Origin: Chryseobacterium gleum | GTDB lineage: Bacteria > Bacteroidota > Bacteroidia > UBA10329 | DNA: 39,435 bases | Direction of reading: 5' to 3' | Assembly: GCA_945903645.1 (NCBI GenBank) | Contig: CAMDOM010000033.1 | Coordinates: 1 to 39,435 of the forward strand | Part shown: positions 26,060-33,348 of the stretch, in pieces | How positions within the stretch are numbered: the first letter of the stretch is position 1 | Layout of the letters: each line of letters begins with the position of its first letter | Position numbers and translations under genes: made by a program | Notes under the pieces: generated by a model | Database searches by the model: none | What the model was told of the DNA's origin: nothing | What the model saw: only the letters and a program-made list of their open reading frames with translations

Positions 26060-27349
26060 CTAGTAGTTGTAGCGATTTTTCCATAGGGATAACAACCGCT
26101 CGCGGTCAGCTTTTTCTTTAGTATTATTTTGTGGTTTATACAATGTCTCGCCCGAAATTTCGTCTGGAAGATATTCCAATTCCACAAAATTTCCAGGAAA
26201 ATCATGCGCGTAAGCATATTCTTTTCCATAACCAATTTCTTTCATCAATTTGGTAGGTGCATTTCTAAGATGAAGTGGAACAGGCAAATCGCCTGTAGTT
26301 TCTATCAATTGCTTGGCGGTTTTTATAGCCAAATAAGTTGCATTGCTTTTGGGTGAAGTGGCGAGATAAACGGTACACTGCGATAGAATAATCTCTGCTT
26401 CGGGATAGCCGATTACGTTCACGGCCTGAAAGCAACTATTCGCTAAAACCAAAGCTGTGGGATTGGCCGCGCCAATATCTTCAGATGCAAGAATAAGGAG
26501 TCTGCGTGCTATAAATTTCGGGTCTTCGCCAGCCTTCACCATTCGTGCAAGCCAATATACCGCTGCATTTGGGTCGCTGCCCCGCATACTTTTGATAAAT
26601 GCCGAAATAATATCGTAATGATTCTCGCCATCCTTATCGTAGCTAGGAATAGTGTTTTGAACGCAACGCATCACTGCTTCATTGCTCACATCAATAGCGT
26701 TTCCAGAAAGGGAACTTACCACTAATTCGAGGCTATTTAGCAACTTTCGTGCATCGCCACCAGAAACGCGAAGCAAAGCTGAGGATTCGGAAATTGTAAT
26801 GGATTTATGGAGTTCTTGCTCAAGCAGAAGCCTTCCTTTTTCTAATAATAATTCGAGGTCTCTAGCTTCTAAATCTTTCAGGATGTAAACCTGACATCTG
26901 CTAAGAAGTGCGGAGATTACCTCAAACGATGGATTTTCGGTTGTGGCTCCAATCAGTGTTACAATTCCCTTTTCTACAGCTGCCAAGAGTGAATCTTGCT
27001 GCGATTTGCTAAACCTGTGAATCTCATCTATGAAAAGGATGGGTTTTCCTTTCGAGAACATTCCTTGATTCTTCGCTTTGTCAATTACATCGCGTACATC
27101 TTTCACCCCAGAGTGAACCGCGCTAAGACTATAAAAGGGCCTTTCAAGCGTTTGAGAAATGATATGTGCTAATGTAGTTTTTCCAGTTCCTGGCGGCCCC
27201 CAAAGAATCATGGATGGAATTACACCAGACGAAATGGCATGCCGTAAAATAGAATTAGCGCCAATAAGATGTTGCTGACCTTGATAGGTGTCAAGCGAAT
27301 TGGGACGCATGCGCTCTGCCAAAGGCATATTGCTCGAAATTTCGGCCAT
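26060..27349 (-). CDS. rarA: Replication-associated recombination protein RarA (MgsA)
   Basis: A 429-residue AAA+ ATPase related to clamp loaders that acts at stalled replication forks. Walker A GPPGTGKT is at 51-58, Walker B LFIDEIHRF at 105-113, sensor 1 TTENPSFEV follows, and the C-terminal tetramerisation region includes DPNAAVYWLARM and ASEDIGAANP. The chosen ATG at 27349 gives MAEISSNMPLAERMRP, the family start. An in-frame start at 27421 would add 24 residues and overlap the TPR fragment. A TACCTTTG box ends 5 nt before this ATG, supporting it. Confidence 0.95.
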   Translation of the reverse strand: MAEISSNMPLAERMRPNSLDTYQGQQHLIGANSILRHAISSGVIPSMILWGPPGTGKTTLAHIISQTLERPFYSLSAVHSGVKDVRDVIDKAKNQGMFSKGKPILFIDEIHRFSKSQQDSLLAAVEKGIVTLIGATTENPSFEVISALLSRCQVYILKDLEARDLELLLEKGRLLLEQELHKSITISESSALLRVSGGDARKLLNSLELVVSSLSGNAIDVSNEAVMRCVQNTIPSYDKDGENHYDIISAFIKSMRGSDPNAAVYWLARMVKAGEDPKFIARRLLILASEDIGAANPTALVLANSCFQAVNVIGYPEAEIILSQCTVYLATSPKSNATYLAIKTAKQLIETTGDLPVPLHLRNAPTKLMKEIGYGKEYAYAHDFPGNFVELEYLPDEISGETLYKPQNNTKEKADRERLLSLWKNRYNY

Positions 27350-27354
27350 TGCCC

Positions 27355-27362
27355 CAAAGGTA
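27355..27362 (-). promoter_or_regulatory. -7 element directly before rarA
   Basis: TACCTTTG on the minus strand is a perfect TAnnTTTG box, 5 nt before the rarA ATG. It predicts a leaderless rarA transcript and decides against the longer upstream start. Confidence 0.55.
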
Positions 27363-27405
27363 GCAGAGTAGAGACGATATAAGAAATTATTTAGCAGCCT
27401 CGTCT

Positions 27406-27621
27406 TTAGGGGTCGAAACAATACACTCCAATCATTTCTTGGGCCTCCAAATTATTGAGATTGCCAGCGGAATTGAGGTCTTCGCAAGCTTGTTTCAATT
27501 GGTTTTCTGTAAAGCGTACTTTAGCCCGATATAAGAACGGCTTACCATTATCTGGATTAAGTTTTTTGGCTTTGGAAACATCTTTTACTGTCTGAGACCG
27601 TTGCACGGCATTATTCGATTA
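27406..27621 (-). pseudogene. C-terminal fragment of a TPR protein
   Basis: An open frame on the minus strand with no ATG; the only start candidate is a GTG at 27606. It encodes the last TPR repeat of a Bacteroidota-type TPR protein: KAKKLNPDNGKPFLYRA, KQACEDLNSAG and a final EAQEMIGVYC. The rest of the gene is missing upstream, where sequence with IS-like character begins (about 27607). It is best read as the tail of a gene cut by an insertion or deletion. Confidence 0.6.
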
Positions 27622-27666
27622 ACTAATTGATTTACAATATTATAATTTGTATTTCGGGTATTTTTG

Positions 27667-27798
27667 TACTTTAGAAGCATGAAAAAGACAGAACTCATAG
27701 GATTTGCAGATTTAACTGTTCAAAAGCGTAAGGTGAAGTCGGTATTCTTCGATCAGGTTAATATCATTGTAGACTGGCGTCCGGTAAGCAATATTATC
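27667..27798 (+). mobile_element. IS5-family transposase remnant, 5' end with its promoter
   Basis: A TTG-N17-TACTTTAG promoter-like pair ends at 27674, 4 nt before an ATG at 27679. The frame then encodes about 40 residues (FADLTVQKRKVK, FFDQVNIIVDWRPVSNII) that match the N-terminus of IS5-type transposases, whose usual block is FFDQIN..IDWRPI. Homology stops at about 27798, where a fragment of another IS begins on the opposite strand. No catalytic DDE residues remain, so it is inactive. Confidence 0.7.
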
Positions 27799-27913
27799 CT
27801 TTTGATAACTCAGCTCTACCGCTTTGAGTTTGAAATCCCTGTCATGCTTTCTTCTTGTGTCTGCCATCTGATTTAAGATTAAACCGCTGTACTAAGACTT
27901 AACTTACTGTTCA
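27790..27913 (-). mobile_element. IS3-family orfA remnant, 5' end
   Basis: On the minus strand an ATG at 27867 opens 26 residues (MADTRRKHDRDFKLKAVELS, then YQKDNI) that match the start of IS3-type OrfA, a helix-turn-helix protein. The sequence upstream of the ATG reaches TGAACAG at 27913, a plausible TG-type IS3 terminus, right at the edge of the oxygenase fragment. Homology ends at about 27790, inside the join with the IS5 remnant, where both reading frames share about 9 bp. Confidence 0.65.
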
Positions 27914-27923
27914 ATCAAAGGTA

Positions 27924-28310
27924 GCAGGTCCATTACTCACCTTGTTGTTGCAAGATTCTGTGGGTGGATTACAAGTGAAAAGCGATGGCATTTGGGTAGA
28001 AGCTCCACCAATTCCAAACACATTTGTGTGCAATATTGGTGATATGCTAGAGAGAATGACGGGCGGTTTATATCGCTCAACGCCACATCGTGTTTTAAAT
28101 GCTTCTGGCAAACAAAGGCTTTCATTTCCACTGTTTTTTGATTCAGCATTTGATTCTAAGGTCGAGCTTATTTCTGGTATAACTCCCGTTGAAGATGATA
28201 GAAACAATCGCTGGGACAAAGATAGTGTGCACGATTTTGAGGGCACTTATGGTGCTTATTTACTTCGGAAAGTTGATGCAGTATTTCCCAAATTACGAAA
28301 AGACATACTG
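27924..28310 (+). pseudogene. C-terminal part of an isopenicillin-N-synthase-like 2OG/Fe(II) oxygenase
   Basis: The frame encodes the last part of a non-haem iron dioxygenase of the IPNS-like family: LLTLLLQDSVGGLQV, IGDMLERMTGGLYRSTPHRV (the His is an iron ligand) and RLSFPLFFD (the Arg-x-Ser pair binds the cosubstrate). It then ends with the usual SVHDFEGTYGAYLL and a final helix. The N-terminal 60 percent is missing, including the HxD half of the metal site, and no start exists. Homology begins right beside the IS3 remnant. The expected stop near 28305 is absent; the frame runs on to 28451, inside rnpB. Confidence 0.8.
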
Positions 28311-28348
28311 CAGGATAATGACGAATTCTCCAATCCATTAACCAAACG

Positions 28349-28356
28349 TACTTTTG
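28349..28356 (+). promoter_or_regulatory. -7 element of rnpB
   Basis: TACTTTTG is a perfect TAnnTTTG box. It ends just before the first base-paired nucleotides of the P1 helix of RNase P RNA (28359), so transcription would begin at the mature 5' end. No TTG is found at the ideal -33 distance. The element lies within the read-through end of the oxygenase fragment. Confidence 0.6.
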
Positions 28357-28718
28357 CGTTGCAAACTGTCCCATCGCTCCGAACGTGTTCGGAGAGGAAA
28401 GTCCAGACAGCAAAGAGCACCGCACCTTATGTAAATAGGGGGGTTGGGTAAGCAGTTACTTAGCTACAGCAAGTGCCACAGAAAATAACCGCCACATTTC
28501 GGTGTGGTAAGGGTGAAAAAGTGAGGTAAGAGCTCACAACTGGTCTTGGTAACAGGGTTGGTGGGTAAACCTTACGGGCTGCAAGGCCAAATAGGTTGCA
28601 ATTTTGAGGTTGCTCGCCTCATGTCTTCGGACGGTTGCAACGGGTAGGCTGCATAGATAAATGATGGGAGCTATTGTTTCGGCAGTAGTAACGGGATCTG
28701 GCTTATAGGTTTGCAAAC
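28357..28718 (+). ncRNA. rnpB: RNase P RNA, type A
   Basis: The catalytic RNA that trims 5' leaders from tRNA precursors. Recognised by its universal blocks: GAGGAAAGTCC at 28394-28404 (CR-I), AATAACCGCC near 28486, GGGTGAAAAAGTGAGGTAAG at 28511-28530 followed by AGCTCAC, GGTGGGTAAACC near 28558-28570, and ATCTGGCTTATAGG at 28696-28709 (CR-V). P1 is visible as TTGCAAAC (28359-28366) pairing with GTTTGCAA (28709-28716), and TCCAGA near the 5' end pairs with TCTGG near the 3' end. Length of about 360 nt is normal. A terminator follows at once. Confidence 0.95.
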
Positions 28719-28719
28719 A

Positions 28720-28759
28720 CCGCCCTGCGTAGCGAAAGCTATTCGGGGCGGCTTGTTTT
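28720..28759 (+). terminator. Intrinsic terminator of rnpB
   Basis: CCGCCC at 28720-28725 pairs with GGGCGG at 28746-28751. An inner stem GTAGC/GCTAT is capped by a GAAA tetraloop, and CTTGTTTT follows. Confidence 0.88.
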
Positions 28760-28780
28760 AAGAGAGTAAATTATCGCCCT

Positions 28781-28840
28781 TTTCATCGATAAAAAAATTC
28801 GTTTCATCGATTAAAAAGTCCATTTGGTCTTAAATCGATA
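28781..28840. repeat. Three ATCGAT-centred repeats between rnpB and the phoD-like gene
   Basis: TTTCATCGATAAAAA and TTTCATCGATTAAAAA are near-perfect direct copies with their ATCGAT cores at 28785 and 28806, exactly 21 bp apart (two helical turns). A third core (AAATCGAT) lies 27 bp further at 28833. They end about 55 nt before the phoD-like start. The arrangement looks like an operator for a protein binding direct repeats on one DNA face; the binder is unknown. Confidence 0.5.
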
Positions 28841-28881
28841 CTCTTGATTGAATTTTGAGTTTTTTCACTTTTAGTTTCTCC

Positions 28882-28889
28882 TATTTTTG
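28882..28889 (+). promoter_or_regulatory. -7 element directly before the phoD-like gene
   Basis: TATTTTTG matches TAnnTTTG and is separated from the ATG at 28894 by GAGG only. The nearest upstream TTG is 24 bp away, slightly long. The GAGG touches the ATG, so it is not placed to work as a Shine-Dalgarno sequence. Confidence 0.45.
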
Positions 28890-28893
28890 GAGG

Positions 28894-30741
28894 ATGTATT
28901 TCACAAAATTTTCCTTCAAACTGGTGGTGTTTGCGCTACTTCAAAGCAACGTTTTATTCCATGCAGTTGCCCAAACTTCCGAAGTTAATCCAGTCACAGC
29001 TGGGCGCAGTGATCTAAATCCAGATTTAGCACCGTTTTATCATGGTGTGGCGTCAGGTGATCCGCTTCTGGACGCAGTAATTATCTGGACGCGCATCACA
29101 CTGCCCGATGAAGTGCCTGTGCAAGTAAATTGGCGAATGGCTGAGGATACTTTATTTTCGAATATTGTAGGCTCAGGAACTGAAACAGTAACAGCAAGCA
29201 CCGATTGGACGCTTCAAGTTGATGTGACAGGTTTGTCCGAAAATTCATGGTACTACTACGAGTTTGAGTATAATGGACAACGTTCCATAATGGGTCGTAC
29301 CCACACTGCTCCTTCAGGTGGAGTTGATCAACTGCGTTTTGGTGTGGTTTCGTGTTCTAACTACGAACATGGTTTTTTCAACGCCTATAAAAGTCTAGCC
29401 GAACGCAATGACGTGGATGCAATTTTGCATCTAGGTGATTATATTTACGAATACGAAGTTGGCGGCTACAGCTCAAATATAGCTGGTCGTGAAAGCGAGC
29501 CTACCAACGAAATAGTGACCTTAGAGGATTACCGAACACGATACTCGCACTACCGATTAGACGCGGATTTGCAGGAAATTCATCGGCAGTATCCCTTCAT
29601 AGTTATTTGGGATGACCACGAAACAGCCGACAATTCATGGAATGGAGGTGCCAGTAATCATAGTCAAGGTAGCGAAGGGCTTTGGGTCGACAGGAAATCT
29701 GCGGCAATCTTAGCCAATGAGGAGTGGGTTCCCATGCGCAAACCAGATCCAAATAATGTTGAGCGCATTTATCGCGATTTTGGCTTTGGGTCTATGGCTG
29801 ATATAATGATGTTGGATACCCGCTTGTATGCTCGCGATTTGCAGAATACTGGCGTAGCTCAAAACAGAAATCTTTTGGGATATGAGCAGCGGCAGTGGTT
29901 GTACTCCAACCTCTCGCAGTCTACAGCCAAGTGGAAAGTGATTGGACAGCAGGTTATGATGGCCCCATTGCTTTTTGCTGGCACACCCGTGAATAACGAC
30001 CAATGGGATGGGTATCCTAGCGAGCGCGATAGCTTGCTCACTCATCTCAATAGCAATAACATCGACAACAGCGTAGTACTCACTGGCGATATTCATACAT
30101 CTTGGGGCAATGATATTCGCCAAGGCGCAGATGCCGTTGCAGTTGAGTTTGTTGTGACTAGTGTAACTTCTCCAGGATTCCCTTTACCAGTTGGGTCAGC
30201 ATTGATACAGACGTTCAATCCGCACATGAAGTATATCAACCTTACTGCCAATGGGTACTTGATTTTGGATTTGACAGAAGAAGCGGCTCAATCCGATTGG
30301 TATTACATTTCCACGAAGCTTGACCCTGTATTCACAACATCATTAGGTGCCAGTTGGAAAACCAACGATGGCGACAACTTTCTTTCTCAAGCTTCTGGTG
30401 CAACTGTAGGTACTGAATATCCACCTTTAGCACCCGTTGCACCCGACTCTAGTGTTGGTATCAATGAAACCGCTTCTGCTCTGGATGGTATAATCGTAAG
30501 TGCCTATCCAAATCCTTTCCTAGACAAATTCACCGTTCAGTTTAATGCGTTCGAATCTGCCAAAGTGGTTTTCAGTTTGACGGATTTGTTGGGTAGAGTA
30601 ATTCTAGAAAAGGAGTTAGGCCAACTGCCTGTTGGGTTGCACTACCTAGAAGTCGAAACACCGGAAGTCAAATCGGGTGCCTATGTGTTTAGTTTAATAA
30701 TTGGCGAACAACGGATGGTTCGTAATATAGTTAAGATTTAG
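28894..30741 (+). CDS. PhoD-type alkaline phosphatase/phosphodiesterase with a T9SS tail
   Basis: 615 residues. The ATG at 28894 is chosen over an in-frame TTG 39 nt upstream because it opens the signal peptide (ending HAVAQ). The N-terminal Ig-like PhoD_N domain starts at FYHGVASGDPLLDAVIIWTR. The metallophosphatase core has SCSNYEHGFFNAY, LHLGDYIYEY, WDDHETADNSW, DTRLYARD and the late LTGDIHTSW. The last 80 residues (AYPNPFLDKFTV, LTDLLGRVIL, GAYVFSLI) are a T9SS type A sorting domain, so it should be exported through the outer membrane rather than by Tat as in classical PhoD. It probably releases phosphate from external phosphodiesters. Confidence 0.92.
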   Translation: MYFTKFSFKLVVFALLQSNVLFHAVAQTSEVNPVTAGRSDLNPDLAPFYHGVASGDPLLDAVIIWTRITLPDEVPVQVNWRMAEDTLFSNIVGSGTETVTASTDWTLQVDVTGLSENSWYYYEFEYNGQRSIMGRTHTAPSGGVDQLRFGVVSCSNYEHGFFNAYKSLAERNDVDAILHLGDYIYEYEVGGYSSNIAGRESEPTNEIVTLEDYRTRYSHYRLDADLQEIHRQYPFIVIWDDHETADNSWNGGASNHSQGSEGLWVDRKSAAILANEEWVPMRKPDPNNVERIYRDFGFGSMADIMMLDTRLYARDLQNTGVAQNRNLLGYEQRQWLYSNLSQSTAKWKVIGQQVMMAPLLFAGTPVNNDQWDGYPSERDSLLTHLNSNNIDNSVVLTGDIHTSWGNDIRQGADAVAVEFVVTSVTSPGFPLPVGSALIQTFNPHMKYINLTANGYLILDLTEEAAQSDWYYISTKLDPVFTTSLGASWKTNDGDNFLSQASGATVGTEYPPLAPVAPDSSVGINETASALDGIIVSAYPNPFLDKFTVQFNAFESAKVVFSLTDLLGRVILEKELGQLPVGLHYLEVETPEVKSGAYVFSLIIGEQRMVRNIVKI

Positions 30742-30762
30742 TAACAATTGCGTAACAATTGC
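30741..30762 (+). repeat. Perfect 2 x 11-bp tandem repeat
   Basis: GTAACAATTGC occurs twice head to tail, starting on the last base of the phoD-like stop codon. Each copy contains the palindrome CAATTG. It may be chance or a small binding site in the 97-nt gap before the SiaB-like gene. Confidence 0.5.
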
Positions 30763-30838
30763 GTGAAACGAACGTATTGCACAGGTTTTTTGGTGTTTTG
30801 GGATTCCTTTTCTATGGAAATGCATTTGTGATGGAGAG

Positions 30839-31381
30839 ATGTCAATGACCGTAGATTTGAATGCTTTGGTCAATACTGAAACTGTTCTGCTGCACCATCA
30901 AGGGGCAGTAGATAAGATGGTGGTGCTTGATATGCTAGCACAAATGGAAGATATTCTCGAAGCAGAGGGCATTGAAAGGCAGAAAAAAAGGAAACTTATC
31001 AATATTGCAATCGAAACTCTTCAAAACTTGCAGTTGCATGCGTTTCTTTCAAGCGAAGTTGATGAATCGTTGCAAGCCAATTTCTTTTTAGCGCGTTCAG
31101 AAGGAAAAATCAATATCATCATTGGAAATCTTATTGCCAAATCGGAAACTATTGTTCTTGAAGACAAGCTTAATAAGATAAATAGTCTGAATGACGAAGA
31201 AGTCAAATTCCTTTATGGAGTTATAATGAAGCAGACGGTGATAAAATTTTCGTCCAAAGGTGGCGCTGGCCTTGGTCTAATCGACATGAAAAAGAAATCA
31301 GATAACCCCCTTGATTACTGTTTTCAGCCAGTAGACAATAATCTTTCATACTTCAGCCTAAGGGTAAAGGTAGATATCTAA
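30839..31381 (+). CDS. SiaB-like protein kinase (DUF6272)
   Basis: A 180-residue protein with a GHKL/histidine-kinase-type ATP-binding fold. The N-box is LINIAIETLQNLQLHA (residues 53-68, with N63) and the G-box is GGAGLGLIDM (141-150). This resembles the SiaB family. In Pseudomonas, SiaB is a kinase that phosphorylates the small partner SiaC, with SiaA (a phosphatase) and SiaD (a diguanylate cyclase) in one operon controlling biofilm formation. No siaA, siaC or siaD gene is adjacent here; the neighbours are the phoD-like gene and a convergent nhaC. A second ATG two codons in is an equally good start. Confidence 0.8.
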   Translation: MSMTVDLNALVNTETVLLHHQGAVDKMVVLDMLAQMEDILEAEGIERQKKRKLINIAIETLQNLQLHAFLSSEVDESLQANFFLARSEGKINIIIGNLIAKSETIVLEDKLNKINSLNDEEVKFLYGVIMKQTVIKFSSKGGAGLGLIDMKKKSDNPLDYCFQPVDNNLSYFSLRVKVDI

Positions 31382-31397
31382 CCTCTAATCCATTCGA

Positions 31398-32837
31398 TTA
31401 TTTCTCAACTTTCAGGCGAGTAATCTTCCAGTTCATATACCCAAACAGAACTGTCATTAGCGGGCTAATTAGGTTGAAGAACGCAAAGGGAAGATAGGTA
31501 CCCGTAGCCACACCCAATACTCCAGCATTGTAGGCACCACAGGTATTCCAAGGTACTAAGGCTGATGTAACTGTTCCACTATCTTCCAATACCCTACTCA
31601 AGTTTTCGCCAGCAAGCCCACGCTTTTTGTACTCTTGAGCAAACATTCGTCCTGGAACCACAATAGCCAAGTATTGGTCAGACGCTGTGATGTTGAAGAT
31701 TACGCATGTTGTAGCAGTAGATGCAATTAATGAGCCCGTACTTTCTACCACGCTCAAAATGGACTGCGTTATGCGTTGCAACATGCCAGACGCTTCCATT
31801 ATTCCCCCAAATGTCATGGCGCAAATGATAAGCCAAATAGTACCCAACATGCCTTCCATTCCTCCAGTTTGAAGCAATTCGTTTACCAAAGGATTAGTGG
31901 TTAAAATGGACGTATCTGTGGTCATAGCATTTATAACTGCCATATAAGCGGTTTGCCAAAAGGAGGCATCCACAGCTGCTACTTCTGCCAATATTTGCGG
32001 TTGAAACAACACACTAAACAATCCACCAAGTAAAGCGCCTGCGAACAATGCTGGCACAGCAGGCACTTGTTTTACAATAAGTGCAATAACTATCAATGGC
32101 ACTGCAAAAAGCCATGGTGTAATGGTGAAACGCGAAGCAATTGCCGCCTGCAATTCAGCCACTGAAGTTGTTTCGCCACTGCCGCTTTGCGTAAACCCTA
32201 ATATCAGGAAAAGCACAAGCGATATGGTTATAGATGGCCCTGTAGTCCACATCATGTGCTTAATGTGCGTTACCAAGTCGGTGCCCGCCATGGCTGGTGC
32301 CAAATTGGTTGTGTCCGAAAGTGGCGACATTTTATCTCCGAAATAAGCTCCCGATATAATGGCACCTGCCACCATGCCTTCGTGTAAGCCCAGCGCTTTT
32401 CCTATGCCCAATAATGCAATGCCTACAGTGGCAACAGTGCTCCACGAACTGCCCGTAGCCAGCGATACTATGGAGCACACTAAGCATGATGCAAAGAGAA
32501 AAATTGTAGGATTAAGCAAATCTAACCCGTAGTAAATCATAGCGGGAACCACACCACTCAGCATCCATGTACCCGCCAATGCACCAATCATTAGGAGAAT
32601 AATAAGCGCAGGCATTGCCGAGCCTATGCTAGCAGTAACCCCATCAAACAGGGCGTTCCATCTATACCCATGCCCAATAGCTATCAGCGCGGCCAATGCG
32701 CCTGCAAGTAATAAAGCAATCTGATTTGCTCCACCTAACGAATTGTCGCCATAAAAGAGCACGTTGGCCGTTAGTAATCCAATAAGAAAAAGTATGGGAG
32801 TTAGGGCTGCTACTAGGGAAAGGGGCTTGGTTGTCAT
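31398..32837 (-). CDS. nhaC: Na+/H+ antiporter NhaC
   Basis: A 479-residue inner-membrane antiporter with about 12 helices. The family hallmarks are strong: ATGSSWSTVATVGIALLGIG (about 127-146) and the long conserved loop AGAIISGAYFGDKMSPLSDT (157-176). A second-half repeat shows FNITASDQYLAIVVPGRMF and VPWNTCGAYNAGVLG. It exchanges external protons for internal Na+. It converges with the SiaB-like gene, leaving only 16 nt between the stops. It lies 48 nt downstream of the haem-domain gene in the same direction. Confidence 0.94.
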   Translation of the reverse strand: MTTKPLSLVAALTPILFLIGLLTANVLFYGDNSLGGANQIALLLAGALAALIAIGHGYRWNALFDGVTASIGSAMPALIILLMIGALAGTWMLSGVVPAMIYYGLDLLNPTIFLFASCLVCSIVSLATGSSWSTVATVGIALLGIGKALGLHEGMVAGAIISGAYFGDKMSPLSDTTNLAPAMAGTDLVTHIKHMMWTTGPSITISLVLFLILGFTQSGSGETTSVAELQAAIASRFTITPWLFAVPLIVIALIVKQVPAVPALFAGALLGGLFSVLFQPQILAEVAAVDASFWQTAYMAVINAMTTDTSILTTNPLVNELLQTGGMEGMLGTIWLIICAMTFGGIMEASGMLQRITQSILSVVESTGSLIASTATTCVIFNITASDQYLAIVVPGRMFAQEYKKRGLAGENLSRVLEDSGTVTSALVPWNTCGAYNAGVLGVATGTYLPFAFFNLISPLMTVLFGYMNWKITRLKVEK

Positions 32838-32885
32838 GGCGCGGTTCGAATCGCCAAAGTAGTAAAAGTTGCCCCTAATGGCCGA

Positions 32886-33329
32886 TTAGAATTCGGCACG
32901 CAATTTTTTAAACCAATCCACCAATTGCTGGCGTTGCAGCTCCGATAGGCGCGCTTCGGGGTGGGTAAGGGTGAAGCTGGTGAGCGGCATTTCTTTTTCC
33001 TCCACCATTTCGATGCACTCTTCCAAGGCATGGTTCATATCCTTAGCAGAATAGGTTTGCCAAATGGAGAAATTGAGCTTTTCGCGGCCTTCTTCCACGT
33101 AGTTATCTATCCACCAAGCCAAGGGTTGCACCTGCGCATACCACGGATACTCGGTTTCGTTGCTATGGCAATCGTAGCAAGCCGATTTCAACAGGGCCAT
33201 TTCTTGTTCCGATTCTGGTGCGCTAAACTCCTCTACGGGGTTTATGGCTTCCAATGTATGGTGCCGTGGGATGAATTGAATGGCGATAATAAGTAGGGCA
33301 AGGCCAATAAGAATGGTGCGGATGTTCAT
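32886..33329 (-). CDS. Haem-binding-domain (cytochrome-like) protein
   Basis: About 147 residues. One N-terminal membrane anchor or uncleaved signal (ILIGLALLIIAIQFI) is followed by a c-type haem motif CYDCH at residues 51-55, with NETEYPWY, VQPLAWWI and LNFSIW downstream. These are the signature strings of the small haem-binding domain family (haem_bd) common in Bacteroidota. It should carry covalent haem c on the periplasmic side; redox partners are unknown. An ATG at 33341 would add four residues and is also possible. It starts 7-19 nt after the peptidase gene. Confidence 0.85.
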   Translation of the reverse strand: MNIRTILIGLALLIIAIQFIPRHHTLEAINPVEEFSAPESEQEMALLKSACYDCHSNETEYPWYAQVQPLAWWIDNYVEEGREKLNFSIWQTYSAKDMNHALEECIEMVEEKEMPLTSFTLTHPEARLSELQRQQLVDWFKKLRAEF

Positions 33330-33348
33330 GCGGCAAACCATCCGATTG

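Noticed and set aside
27942-28451. A complete 169-residue gene from a TTG start
   Set aside because: It is the C-terminal end of a longer oxygenase plus read-through into rnpB; the start is internal to a conserved block and half of the metal site is missing.
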